Position numbers and translations under genes: made by a program
In this document: piece after piece, positions 18,475 through 27,828 of the stretch
How the letters are laid out: each line of letters begins with the position of its first letter
Position numbering within the stretch: the first letter of the stretch is position 1
Notes under the pieces: generated by a model
Seen by the model: the letters and a program-made list of their open reading frames with translations, nothing else
What the model was told of the DNA's origin: nothing
Databases searched by the model: none
Assembly (NCBI GenBank): GCA_002010075.1
Contig: MTMG01000014.1
Coordinates: 1 to 50,301 of the forward strand
Length of the DNA: 50,301 nucleotides
Direction of reading: 5' to 3'
DNA from: Methanomicrobia archaeon JdFR-19
Lineage (GTDB): Archaea; Halobacteriota; Methanosarcinia; DSM-18856; Methermicoccaceae

Positions 18475-19815
18475 ATGAAATGTGTAATGACGGTTGCAGG
18501 TTCTGATTCTGGGGGTGGTGCGGGTATACAAGCTGACTTGAAAACGTTTGGCACTCTTGGAGTCCATGGTGTGAGTGTTGTAACTGCCATCACCTCACAG
18601 AACACGTTGGGCGTCCGTTCAATACATATCGTACCCGTTGATGAAATCGAGTCTCAGTTTGAAGCAATCTTCGAAGACTTCAATGTTGAGTGGTGTAAAA
18701 CAGGCATGCTTCCAAATGAGGAGACTATAAAGCTTGTTTGTGAAATGCAGAAAAAGTATGGGTTATCTCTTGTTGTTGACCCAGTTGTGTATGCAGAAAG
18801 TGGGGCGAAATTGACCAAATCAGCTGATGCATTGTGGAGGGTCCTGCAGAGGTGTGTGGTTGCGACTCCAAACAAGATGGAGGCAGAGCTACTTTCAGGA
18901 GTCAGAATAGAATGCGAAGATGATGTTATTGAGGCAGGAGAGAGGATTGTTAAAGGGGGGTGTTCTGCTGTTGTGATAACGGGCGGTCATCTGGATGGCT
19001 CTGATTACTTGATTACGTCCGATGGAGTTGAGGTGATAAGAGGGAAGTTGGTGAGAGGAGGGACACACGGTGCTGGTTGTACTTTCTCCGCAGCCCTCAC
19101 ATCTTACTTGTCGAGGGGATTTGACCTTCTGGAATCATGCAAACTGGCAAAGGAATTTACAAAATCTGCAATAATACACAGTACGCCTGTTGGAAGAGGT
19201 TCACATCCTGTTGACCAACTTCACGAGACAAGAGAATACTCAGAACGTTTTAAAGTCCTTTTAAATGTCAGGAAAGCGGTTGCCCTCCTTGTTAGCACCC
19301 CCGAATTTTCCAGGGTCATACCTGAGGTTGGCACAAATGTTGGTATGGGTATAATGGGAGCAAAAAACGAGGAGGATGTTGCTGCCGTGAGCGGAAGGAT
19401 TGTTCGTACTCTCTGTACGACATCCCCCACCCAGTAGCCAAAGGCATGTGGTGATGTAGAGTTTGGGGCAAGTGGGCATGTTGCAAGAATAATACTCACC
19501 GCTCATTCCATGTTTCCACACATAAGAGCTGCCATTAATATGAGGTATGGAGAGGATGTTATCAGGGCATGTGAGATGCTGGGTTTGAGGATAGGCAGTT
19601 TTTCGAGAGATGAAGAGCCGGAAGGCATGTCCACAATGGAGTGGGGAATTTCGACAGTGCTATCTAAGGGAGAAGTCGATGTGATATACGACAAAGGGAG
19701 CATAGGCAAAGAACCCATGGTCAGGTTGATAGGAAAGAATGCAGTTGAGGTTGCAGAGAGAGCTGTTGAGATTGCAAGATTTATAAGTTAGGAATTGGAT
19801 AGAAATAATGGGTGA
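18475..19815 (+). CDS. thiDN: bifunctional HMP kinase/thiamine-phosphate synthase ThiDN with in-frame TAG at codon 321
   Basis: N-terminal ThiD phosphorylates hydroxymethylpyrimidine ([45 protein letters not shown]). The C-terminal ThiN domain condenses HMP-PP with the thiazole phosphate. TAG at 19435-19437 lies inside ThiN, between [10 protein letters not shown] and [19 protein letters not shown], the conserved ThiN segment. The frame then runs on through [19 protein letters not shown] second TAG at 19789-19791 comes after EIARFIS; TGA follows at 19813-19815. If TAG is sense the protein is 446 aa; if the second TAG is a genuine stop the gene ends at 19791. A standard annotation would give ThiD plus a detached ThiN fragment. 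Confidence 0.9.
19780..19787 (+). promoter_or_regulatory. TATA box of the RNase P RNA gene
   Basis: TTTATAAG at 19780-19787, centred about 26 nt before the predicted 5' end of the RNase P RNA (19810). It lies inside the last sense codons of thiDN. Confidence 0.55.
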
Positions 19816-20107
19816 GAGAGGAAGGGCGGCTTACGCACCCATGGGGTGTGAGGAAAGTCCCCCCTCCGTTTGGACGCACGAACGCCCGAAAGGGCGTAGG
19901 GCGAGAGCCCTGGCAATGGCACAGAAACGACACCGCCACGTATGAGTGCGATGATTCCGCAAGGATGAGGTCGTACGTGTGCGGATGAAACGGCAAACCC
20001 TCGTGGGTGCAAGCGGTGGATGAAGGCGGACGTCCAACCGCCTCCACCAATATGCGCTTAGCCAAATGCCGCCGAAACAGAAGGGGGCTTACTCTCCTCA
20101 CTCACCC
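19810..20107 (+). ncRNA. rnpB: RNase P RNA (archaeal type A)
   Basis: Conserved elements appear in the right order: GAGGAAAGTCC (about 19849-19859), ACAGAAA near 19921, GGGTGCAAG near 20005, AGCCAAATG near 20060, and AACAGAAGGGGGCTTAC near 20076. The terminal helix pairs GGGTGAG (19810-19816) with CTCACCC (20101-20107). Highly GC-rich compared with neighbouring genes. This ribozyme removes tRNA 5' leaders. It overlaps the thiDN end by up to 6 nt and the cobT 3' end by about 10 nt. Confidence 0.95.
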
Positions 20108-21171
20108 TTTGCTTTCGACACTCCTGCCTCCTCAAATGTTTTCATTTCGGTGAGAATTTTGGCACTTGCTTCCACGATTGAGATTCCAAGTGCAGCACCC
20201 GTCCCCTCCCCAAGACGCATATTGAAATTGAGTAGAGGGCTGAGTCCAAGTTCATTCAGAACTGCTGAATGTCCCGGTTCTGCCGATTTATGTGCTATAA
20301 TCAGGTAATTCTTGACTTCTGGATGTAATTTAGATGCAATCAAAGCTCCGACTCCGGAAATGAATCCATCCACTACGACTGGTACATGGTTGGCACATGC
20401 AGAAAGCACAACACCACATATGCCCCCTATCTCAAAACCACCAACCTTTGATAAAACATCTATTGGGTCAGCGGGGTCTGGTTTATGAAGCTCGATTGCA
20501 TTTTCTATGGCTTCAATCTTTCTTTTTAGCTTCTCATCATCTATCCCAGTTCCTCTCCCACAAACCTTCGACACGGGAAGTCCTGTGAATACTGCTGTGA
20601 TGGCGGTGGAGGGCGATGTATTCCCGATTCCCATGTCTCCTGTTCCAACCACATCACACCCTCGTTTATAAATTTCCTCAAAAATCTCTATTCCAGCCTT
20701 TATAGAGCGTATGGCTTGTTTTCTTGTCATGGCAGGCTCTTTTTCCATATTTTTTGTTCCATATCCTATTTTTTTAACGATGAAGTCTTGATGAGATTCA
20801 GGGGCCGGTCTGATGTCAGATTTCACACCCATATCCACCACAATCACTTTTGCACCAACATGTCTTGCAAAAACGTTTATTGCAGCTCCACCAGATAAAA
20901 AATTGTACACCATCTGGGCGGTAACATCTTGTGGATATATACCAATACCACTCTCAACTATCCCATGGTCTCCCGCCATCGTGATTATGGCCTTTGAGTT
21001 GATTCTTGGCATTGGATTTCGCGTTATGCCAGCAAGTTTAACCGACAGGTCTTCAAGAAGCCCAAGGCTTCCAATGGGTTTTGTTAAATTGTCCTGTCTG
21101 TTCTTTGCCTTCTTCATAGCCTCTTCATCGAGTGGTTCGATTCTTTCAATAGTCCTTTCAATGGTGTCCAT
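20098..21171 (-). CDS. cobT: nicotinate-nucleotide:dimethylbenzimidazole phosphoribosyltransferase family protein
   Basis: Activates the lower-ligand base for cobamide assembly. Motifs: LTKPIGSLGLLEDL, MAGDHGIVESGIGIYPQDVT, GDMGIGNTSPSTAI and the C-terminal HKSAEPGHSAVL, with a Glu-rich end region. About 357 aa. In archaea the base used may not be DMB. The start is placed at MDTIERT (21171), preceded by GTGGGGAG; longer starts up to 21189 are possible. Ends in TGA, overlapping the RNase P RNA. Links with corrinoid use by the methyltransferase at 2630. Confidence 0.9.
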   Translation of the reverse strand: MDTIERTIERIEPLDEEAMKKAKNRQDNLTKPIGSLGLLEDLSVKLAGITRNPMPRINSKAIITMAGDHGIVESGIGIYPQDVTAQMVYNFLSGGAAINVFARHVGAKVIVVDMGVKSDIRPAPESHQDFIVKKIGYGTKNMEKEPAMTRKQAIRSIKAGIEIFEEIYKRGCDVVGTGDMGIGNTSPSTAITAVFTGLPVSKVCGRGTGIDDEKLKRKIEAIENAIELHKPDPADPIDVLSKVGGFEIGGICGVVLSACANHVPVVVDGFISGVGALIASKLHPEVKNYLIIAHKSAEPGHSAVLNELGLSPLLNFNMRLGEGTGAALGISIVEASAKILTEMKTFEEAGVSKAKGE

Positions 21172-21310
21172 TTCTCTCCCCACCATCACACTCAGTATAA
21201 AGTTTAAAAAATTTTTTAACTTTAATCAAAATATTTTTAGAAAGTTGTAAAGTGCATTTGATTTTAGAGTATGAATAATCTATAAATGTATGGCTGCCCC
21301 ATCATGAATT

Positions 21311-22882
21311 ATGTTGCTTGGCAGAGTATGTACCTTTGATGCAGATACTTTCGAGTTCATAACAAGAAAAGTAATCCCCTCAGGTATGTTTGTGTGTTAT
21401 TACGAGGAAGATAAGCCTGTGCTGTGTAGGGTGTGTGAGTGTAAACCTTTGAATGAGCTCCCATCAGAGCTGTTGGATGCAGAATCGGTAAGATGGGAGG
21501 AAATAATGGAGTTTTTCGGGTTTGATACTACTAATTTCAAACTTTTTAGTGTAAAAGCAAAACTTATAGGATATTTTGACGAGACCCTCGGCGAATTCAT
21601 AAATCCGAGAAGGATGCCCCCGCCCGGCACACCTGTTGAGGAGGCGGATAGGGATGTGTTGGTGTACCTCAGCAAGGTTGGAGATGGAGAAGGCTCTGCT
21701 TACATAGGGGAGGTGCTTGGTACTGATGTTCCTGTTTACATTTCTGTAAAGGACATTGTGAGCCAGCACATGTCTGTCATAGCATCAACCGGTGCTGGAA
21801 AATCATATGCAGTGGGTGTAATTCTTGAAGAGATGATGATGCCCAAGAACTGTGCATCTGTTCTTGTGCTTGACCCACATGGCGAATATTCATCGATGGT
21901 AGAAATCATGAACAATCAGAATTTTAGGTCTGATGAGTATCGGGCTGATGTAATGGTCGTGAAGCCAGAGAAAATAAAAGTTAGGTTGGGCGATCTTGAG
22001 CCAGAGGATTTGTTATCACTCATAGATGATGGGAACCTGTCGGAGAAGATGAGAACCTTCCTCACCAAGGCATATTATGATGCAAAAGAAGACATCCTCA
22101 CGTATTCGAGTCTAATTGGTGCGGTTGAAGTTTTGGGGGAGGACAAGAGACACGAATCAACTGTTGATGCACTTAGATGGAGACTCGAAAAACTTCGAAG
22201 AATGGGGGTTCTTGATGACTATCGTGGAATTCCTCTCAGAGATTATTTCAGTGCAGGAAGACTGACAATCGTTGATGTTAGTGGCATACCAGACAGTCTA
22301 CAACAACTTGTTGCAACAGTTCTTCTGAGACTGCTGTTTGATGCAAGGAAGGGAACTATCACAGGAGAGTACGTAGAAGGGGATGAGAGATATATCCCCT
22401 CTCCAGCGTTTGTAGTGCTTGAAGAAGCCCATAGATTTGCACCAAGAGAAGGGTTCTCTCTCTCGAAAAAGATACTGAAGACAATCCTTTCTGAAGGAAG
22501 GAAGTTTGGTGTGGGTGTTTGCTTGATATCACAGAGGCCAAGCAAGATTGATCAGGATATATTGTCTCAATGTCTGTCTCAAATCACGTTGAGAATTGTG
22601 AATCCTGCTGACCAAGAGTACATAGCACAGACAGTAGAGAGTTTTAGTAGAGACATCGTGAGGGAACTACCTTCATTACCCACGGGTGTCGCCATCGTTT
22701 CTGGTATATGCATAAATACACCCACGCTTGTTAGGGTGAGGAACAGGATTATCAAACCGAGGATTGGACAGTCGATAAATGCACCTGCGGAATGGAGGAG
22801 AATTGTTCGAGACACAAATGACAGAATATCGGAAGTGCCAACATACAAATCATCATCGATTGAGGAGGACCTTGGTATATGA
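21311..22882 (+). CDS. herA: HerA-family bipolar DNA helicase/translocase
   Basis: Hexameric FtsK/VirB4-like ATPase acting in DNA end resection. N-terminal HAS-barrel about residues 1-130; Walker A ASTGAGKSYAVGV; Walker B PAFVVLEEAHRFAP; arginine-finger region LISQRPSKIDQDIL. 523 aa. The usual partners nurA, mre11 and rad50 are not adjacent; instead the stop overlaps the ubiX start (ATGA). The start directly follows an A/T-rich promoter region. Ends in TGA. Confidence 0.93.
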   Translation: MLLGRVCTFDADTFEFITRKVIPSGMFVCYYEEDKPVLCRVCECKPLNELPSELLDAESVRWEEIMEFFGFDTTNFKLFSVKAKLIGYFDETLGEFINPRRMPPPGTPVEEADRDVLVYLSKVGDGEGSAYIGEVLGTDVPVYISVKDIVSQHMSVIASTGAGKSYAVGVILEEMMMPKNCASVLVLDPHGEYSSMVEIMNNQNFRSDEYRADVMVVKPEKIKVRLGDLEPEDLLSLIDDGNLSEKMRTFLTKAYYDAKEDILTYSSLIGAVEVLGEDKRHESTVDALRWRLEKLRRMGVLDDYRGIPLRDYFSAGRLTIVDVSGIPDSLQQLVATVLLRLLFDARKGTITGEYVEGDERYIPSPAFVVLEEAHRFAPREGFSLSKKILKTILSEGRKFGVGVCLISQRPSKIDQDILSQCLSQITLRIVNPADQEYIAQTVESFSRDIVRELPSLPTGVAIVSGICINTPTLVRVRNRIIKPRIGQSINAPAEWRRIVRDTNDRISEVPTYKSSSIEEDLGI

Positions 22883-23460
22883 GGGTAGTTGTTGGAATGA
22901 CTGGTGCAAGTGGGATACAGATAGGATTGAAGATACTTGATGTGCTGAGCAAAAGGGGGGATAACATAGATTTGATACTCTCGAAGCCAGCTCTTAGAAT
23001 ATTACAACTCGAGACTGACATGTTTCCAGAAGATGTGGTTGAAAAGGCTACGTTTGTGTGGGACGATTATGATATGGATGCTCCAATAGCGAGTGGTTCT
23101 TGTCGATTTGATAGTGTGGTTGTTGTGCCGTGCAGTATGAAGACACTTGGGGAAATAGCATCAGGCATATCCCAAACGCTCATTTCAAGGGTTGCAGATG
23201 TATGTCTGAAGGAGAGAAGAAAACTCGTCCTCGTTCCGAGGGAGACACCCCTCAATGTCATACATTTGGAGAACATGTTGAAAGTTGCAAAGGCTGGAGC
23301 CATTGTGCTTCCAGCATGTCCTGCATATTACACAAGACCAAGGACTGTTGAGGATTGCATAGATTTCATAGCAGGCAGAGTTCTGGATATGCTTGGTGTC
23401 AAACATTCTCTCTACACAAGTTGGGAAGAGTTGAGAGAGGACGAACTCAGAGAAGATTGA
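22879..23460 (+). CDS. ubiX: UbiX-family flavin prenyltransferase
   Basis: Makes prenylated FMN, the cofactor for UbiD-type decarboxylases. Begins VVGMTGASGIQIGLKIL (flavin-binding Rossmann motif); also ASGSCRFDSVVVVPCSMKT and the phosphate-binding LVLVPRETPLNVIHLENM. 193 aa. Translationally coupled to herA. The 3' end overlaps fwdB (convergent) by 14 nt. No ubiD in the window. Ends in TGA. Confidence 0.94.
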   Translation: MRVVVGMTGASGIQIGLKILDVLSKRGDNIDLILSKPALRILQLETDMFPEDVVEKATFVWDDYDMDAPIASGSCRFDSVVVVPCSMKTLGEIASGISQTLISRVADVCLKERRKLVLVPRETPLNVIHLENMLKVAKAGAIVLPACPAYYTRPRTVEDCIDFIAGRVLDMLGVKHSLYTSWEELREDELRED

Positions 23461-24604
23461 GTACCTCTTTCAAGATGTCTGAATTCTTTGGTCTGTCCTC
23501 ATAGAGTTGCGGTATCTTAACAGCCTTTCCATCGAGCCTTACAATCTCTCCGCCTTCATCAAGTCCGAGCTTTGCAACCGGGAATGAGTGGTGTGCGAGT
23601 TTTGTTGTGAGCGTTGGATGAGGCGACAAAGAGATGATTTTCGCATCGTTACATGGAAGTTCAAAAAGCACATCACCACACAAGTCTATTATCAGGTCAG
23701 CTCCGCCTTTGTATACTGGCTCGGATTTTGTCCAGCCATCATCATATTTGATGGCATTTATAGAGCCACTCCTTTCCATCATGAGTGTGCAAGCTCCCCT
23801 TGAATTTGCGTTCAGGAATAGAGGTGAGAACGAGAATGTCGTTCTCAGTTCAAGTGTCTCCTTCAACTCCAAAAAAGCTTTGAGTTCCTCATTCTTTACA
23901 GCTTCGTCTCCTATGATTACAACGCCATCCTCTGCTCTTTTTATCAGTCTTACTAGGTTTATTATCTCCTTTTGTCCAACATATTTTGTGGGTCTTGGAA
24001 CACTCCCAGCCATCGCATCCGAGAGTATTGTGTAAAACTTGTTTATTTCAGCATACTCGACCTTCATATACTTGTTTACAACCCTGCCACACGATGATTG
24101 GTGTGCATCTATACACACGGTCTTCCTGTCTTTCTCCCATCCTTGTTGTCTTCTCTCTCCCCTTGGATAGTAAGAGTACATCGAAAGATGTCTTGGATGG
24201 GTGCTTAAAGGGTCACAAAAGAGGTATATGATAACATCTGCGTTATCCTTTATCCAGTCGAGGCTGACCTCTCTCAATTCTCCTCGGAGTAATAGTTCCA
24301 GTACATGTCCGTGATAAAGAGATGTCTCGTTATCGACTCTTGCACCGACTTTTTCGGCTATATCAAGAGCATAACCAACAGCTTCCTGAGAGAGGTTTGA
24401 TAGCCCATATATCAGAGGGGTAGACGCCTTATCCAACTCCTGAGCAATCAGTTCAGCAAACCCCTCAACATCCAATTCTCTTTTTAGATTTGTTTTGAGG
24501 TATTCAGTTCCTTTCCGACAGGCATTGAAGATATCTGCTCCGTCTATCACCACGTCCTCACATGCGAGGGCACAGCCCGTACATACAGTAGTTACGATAC
24601 TCAT
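23447..24604 (-). CDS. fwdB: formylmethanofuran dehydrogenase subunit B-like (FwdB/FmdB), metal-ligand Cys replaced by Tyr
   Basis: Molybdopterin (Mo/W) catalytic subunit of formylmethanofuran dehydrogenase, which interconverts CO2 and formylmethanofuran. Seen: VCTGCALACEDVV at the N-terminus, FNACRKG, LIYGLSN, HPRHLSMYSYYPRGERRQQG. 385 aa, somewhat shorter than typical (about 430). In characterised FwdB the metal is bound by Cys (or Sec) in a S-V-C-H-G-P motif; here the equivalent reads SLYHGH with a TAT codon. This may be a catalytically altered paralogue. The other fwd genes are absent nearby, except an fwdD-like gene at 44957. Ends in TGA. Confidence 0.82.
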   Translation of the reverse strand: MSIVTTVCTGCALACEDVVIDGADIFNACRKGTEYLKTNLKRELDVEGFAELIAQELDKASTPLIYGLSNLSQEAVGYALDIAEKVGARVDNETSLYHGHVLELLLRGELREVSLDWIKDNADVIIYLFCDPLSTHPRHLSMYSYYPRGERRQQGWEKDRKTVCIDAHQSSCGRVVNKYMKVEYAEINKFYTILSDAMAGSVPRPTKYVGQKEIINLVRLIKRAEDGVVIIGDEAVKNEELKAFLELKETLELRTTFSFSPLFLNANSRGACTLMMERSGSINAIKYDDGWTKSEPVYKGGADLIIDLCGDVLFELPCNDAKIISLSPHPTLTTKLAHHSFPVAKLGLDEGGEIVRLDGKAVKIPQLYEDRPKNSDILKEVLNLL

Positions 24605-24640
24605 GTAAATGGACAGACAACTTTCCTGTATATATTGTTT

Positions 24641-25732
24641 TCAGAGGAAATCTATCAGTGTGCTTTTGATGAGTTCTGACTTCTTCTTTTCCTCCTTTCC
24701 CTCCTCCTCGTAGCCATCGTAGTCTTTGATTCCAGATATTATGGCAAGTACCCTCACTTTACCCTCGTAGTCGTCTCTCACTCTTGCTCCCCATATCACA
24801 TTGGCATCATCGGAGATTTCAGATGTTAGTGATCTTCCTATTAGGTTTGCCTCTTCAAGTGTCAAGTCCGGTCCACCAGTGATATGTATGAGTGCCCCTG
24901 TCGCACCATGGAATGTGGTGTTAAGTAGCTGATTATTCACTGCATATCTCACAACATCATTAGCTTTTTCCGGCCCATGTGCCTCTCCAACAAGTATAGT
25001 TGCAGTTTTACCCTGTCCTCTGGCTCCTCCCATCACGGATTTCACATCTGCATAGTCAAGGTTTATGAGAGATGGCTGGGTTATGGTCTCTGTTATTCCT
25101 TTTATGGTTTCTGCTATGATTTGGTCCATGACCAAAAATGCCTGTTCGATTGGAAGATGTGGCACGATGTCAAGTAATCTCTGATTATCGAGGATTATAA
25201 CAGTCTGGGACACTTTTTTAAGTTCTTTTATTCCCCTCTCTGCCTTTGCACTTCTTGCTCTTTCAGTCAAAAACGGCGTGGAGACCATAGATATAACGAT
25301 AGCACCAGTCTCTTTTGCAATTTCTGCAACAACAGGTGCAACACCCGTACCTGTTCCTCCCCCCATTCCAGCGGTTATAAAGACAAGGTCAGCACCCTCA
25401 ATATGTGGCTTCAGCTTCTCTCTTGAATTCTCTGCGGCTCTTCTTCCCTTTTCAGGGTCACCTCCAGTTCCAAGACCTCTCGTTATGGACTTGCCCACCA
25501 AAATCTTCTTGTCTGCTTGTGTTATTCTGAGGTGTTGATGGTCTGTGTTTATTGCAATGGTCTCTGCACCTTCTATGCCCATCTCAAAAAGACGGCGTAT
25601 GGTGTTGTTGCCAGCACCTCCACATCCAATCACCTTTATCCTTGGTTTGTATTCATGTACGTCGTCTAACTCATCCTCAATATCCAACCCTTTTTTTGCA
25701 TAACTCAAAGCTGCATTTATTATAGATTCCAT
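24641..25732 (-). CDS. ftsZ: cell division GTPase FtsZ (FtsZ2 type by context)
   Basis: Tubulin-like GTPase that forms the division ring. Motifs: [12 protein letters not shown], the tubulin signature [23 protein letters not shown] and NTDHQHL. The N-terminus carries an acidic extension and the C-terminus a Lys/Glu-rich linker with a short tail ([11 protein letters not shown]). The start MESIINA is preferred, with GGAGGGG a suitable distance upstream; MEGMDI at 25750 is possible. A CdrS-like ribbon-helix-helix gene sits 24 nt upstream, the arrangement known for ftsZ2 in euryarchaea. Ends in TGA. Confidence 0.95.
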   Translation of the reverse strand: MESIINAALSYAKKGLDIEDELDDVHEYKPRIKVIGCGGAGNNTIRRLFEMGIEGAETIAINTDHQHLRITQADKKILVGKSITRGLGTGGDPEKGRRAAENSREKLKPHIEGADLVFITAGMGGGTGTGVAPVVAEIAKETGAIVISMVSTPFLTERARSAKAERGIKELKKVSQTVIILDNQRLLDIVPHLPIEQAFLVMDQIIAETIKGITETITQPSLINLDYADVKSVMGGARGQGKTATILVGEAHGPEKANDVVRYAVNNQLLNTTFHGATGALIHITGGPDLTLEEANLIGRSLTSEISDDANVIWGARVRDDYEGKVRVLAIISGIKDYDGYEEEGKEEKKKSELIKSTLIDFL

Positions 25733-25756
25733 TATATCCATCCCCTCCATGGACTT

Positions 25757-25933
25757 TTATGACATTTCAGAAAGGATTTTGATTTTCTCCATGATCTTAT
25801 CTTCTCTTCTCTCTATTAGCTCTCTGACAGCGTCTCTCACCGCCTCACTCACAGACGGAAACTCACCACATGCTACCAGTATATTGAGCATTCGTATCTG
25901 TTGTTCCGGAAGTCTCACAGTTATCTTTTCCAT
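25757..25933 (-). CDS. CdrS-like ribbon-helix-helix transcription regulator
   Basis: 58-aa CopG/MetJ-type regulator: beta-strand MEKITVRLPEQQIRML followed by two helices with SVSEAVRDAVRELIERRE. In haloarchaea the CdrS protein encoded next to ftsZ2 controls cell-division genes; position and size match here. The start ATG at 25933 is preceded by AAAGGATGAG. The upstream region holds a TATA box and a long inverted repeat that could be its own operator. Ends in TAA. Confidence 0.82.
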   Translation of the reverse strand: MEKITVRLPEQQIRMLNILVACGEFPSVSEAVRDAVRELIERREDKIMEKIKILSEMS

Positions 25934-25971
25934 GGCTCTCATCCTTTCTGACTTTGGGGTACATATGCCAG

Positions 25972-26012
25972 ACATGTGTCTGTCATTTGTCCGACATATG
26001 ATAGACACATGT
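25972..26012. promoter_or_regulatory. operator-like inverted repeat upstream of cdrS-ftsZ
   Basis: Perfect 10-bp inverted repeat ACATGTGTCT (25972-25981) and AGACACATGT (26003-26012), with further GACA/TGTC half-sites between them (TGTCATTTGTCCGACA). It overlaps the expected transcription start of cdrS on the minus strand. A ribbon-helix-helix dimer binding side by side on such half-sites is a plausible reading. Confidence 0.55.
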
Positions 26013-26023
26013 AAGACATCTAT

Positions 26024-26033
26024 CCATATAAAG
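26024..26033 (-). promoter_or_regulatory. TATA box of the cdrS-ftsZ-fwdB unit
   Basis: On the minus strand CTTTATATGG lies about 25 nt before the right arm of the inverted repeat, so transcription would begin within the operator-like region. Confidence 0.5.
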
Positions 26034-26040
26034 ATTTTGT

Positions 26041-27753
26041 TCATAACGTGTCTATCTTGGCGGGAGGTAATGTGATGATAATCCTTGTTCCCTCTCCCTC
26101 TTCCGAATGTATCAATATGCTACCACCCAGAGACCTCACGATGCCATACGAAACAGATAAACCAAGTCCGGTACCTTCCCCAACCGGCTTTGTTGTGAAG
26201 AATGGCTCAAACACATGCGGGAGCACATCTTTTGGTATTCCTATCCCATTGTCCTCAATCTCGATAACAACCATGCCATCCTTTTCGTAAGTGTGTATCT
26301 TTATTACTTTGTTCTATGTCTCTTTCTGGTTCAGTGCCCATATGGAGTTCGATATTATGTTCAGGAGGATTTGCATGATCTTCTCCTCTTCACCCAGCAC
26401 ACTGCTCTTGGCATCGAGTCTTTTTTCCACTTTTATTGTTCTCAGTTCATGGGTGAGGATCGTGAGTGTCTTTTCAATGATATCGTTGATATTCAGCTCA
26501 TAAAATTCTCCTCCTCCCTTTCTTGAGAAGTCGAGAAGGTCTGAGACAATCTTCTTGATCCTCATTCCAGCCTCTTCGATCTCACAGATCATTTCATAGT
26601 GCTCGCTATCAGATGGCAGTTCGTCCTTCAGTATCCAAGCATAGTTCAGTATTACCGTGAGCGGGTTATTAATTTCGTGTGCAACTCCCCCAGCCAACTG
26701 TCCAATTGATATGAGTCTCTCTGCATGGGCGAGCTGTGCCTCGAGTTTTTTCCTCTCTTCTTCAAGCTCTTTGATACGGGTGATATCTAAGATAACCCCA
26801 TCAACATGTTCGTTAATTTTTCTCCCCCGTTCTACAACGTACTTCCCATTGGCAATTCTGTACTCGGTTCTGTAAGATTCCCCTTTCAGTATATCTTTCA
26901 TCACATTCTCTTTATCTTCGGGGTGAATGAGGGCAAGATACGATTTTCCTATGAGTTCTGATGGCTCCAGTCCGAATAAGTTCTTGCTCTCATCACTCAT
27001 GTACTCGATTGTCCATTTGTCATCCAGAAATCTTCTGAAAACAACACCCGGAATGTTTTGAACAAGCGTCTCAAATCTCTCCTTAGCTTTTTTAATTTCT
27101 TCCTCTGACTTTAAACGTTCTGTTATATCAACAAGGGTTCCGAGGACCACCTTCTTTCCTTTGTATGTGGCTGATGTACCGAAAGCCTCAACCCATCTCA
27201 CAGAGCCATCCTTTTTTATGATCCTGAATCTCGAAGGAGGTAGATCCACTCTCCCCTTCAGCCTATCTCTTATTCGACTTTCAACAATTTTTCTGTCTTC
27301 TGGATGTATTATATCGAATGTATTTCTTCCGACCAGCTCATCTCTCTCGTATCCAAAAACTCTCGAAAACGTTGGATTCACATATATCAGTGTTCCGTTT
27401 TCATCTATCATAAACACGCCAGCTATTGCATTCTCGGTTAGAGTTCTGAACAGCTCCTCTCTCTCTGCTAGAGCCTCTTCAGCGTCTTTGAAGTATTTGA
27501 GCTCGTTCAGGATTACATCACACTCTTTTATCAGAGCAAGTGCGAATATCATCATCCCCGCGCCCATCAGTATGCTTTCTGAAAGTTGGAGAATTATGTT
27601 GTCTGATATCTCACTGACCACATTCACAAGTAAGCCGAGGGAAAACAGACCCCACCCGACGTTGACAAGGAATATTCTAAGTTTGCTGAGAAAGAAAAAC
27701 GCAACTATTGAGGCACAGAATATTGCTATGTTGATTGTGATGAGCATAGACAT
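26041..27753 (-). CDS. membrane PAS-PAS histidine kinase with in-frame TAG at codon 480
   Basis: Sensor kinase: about three N-terminal transmembrane helices, two PAS domains (FRTLTENAIAGVFMI...; FETLVQNIPGVVF...), a short coiled linker, a HisKA box with phospho-acceptor GGVAHEINNPL, then the ATPase domain. The N-box LNIISNSIWAL is followed by NQKET and TAG (26316-26314); the frame continues NKVIKIHTYEKDG into the G1/F/G2 boxes (EDNGIGIP, FFTTKPVGEGTGLGL) to TGA. Without TAG read-through the kinase loses its ATP-lid half. 570 aa. Start ATG 27753 fits a leaderless transcript from a TATA box just upstream. No response regulator is adjacent; the signal is unknown. Confidence 0.9.
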
Positions 27754-27828
27754 TATAGCTACAATGTTGCACAATATAAAAATGTTTATTCATAATACTT
27801 TAATAAGAAGAATGCAAAGGAGGGAGCA

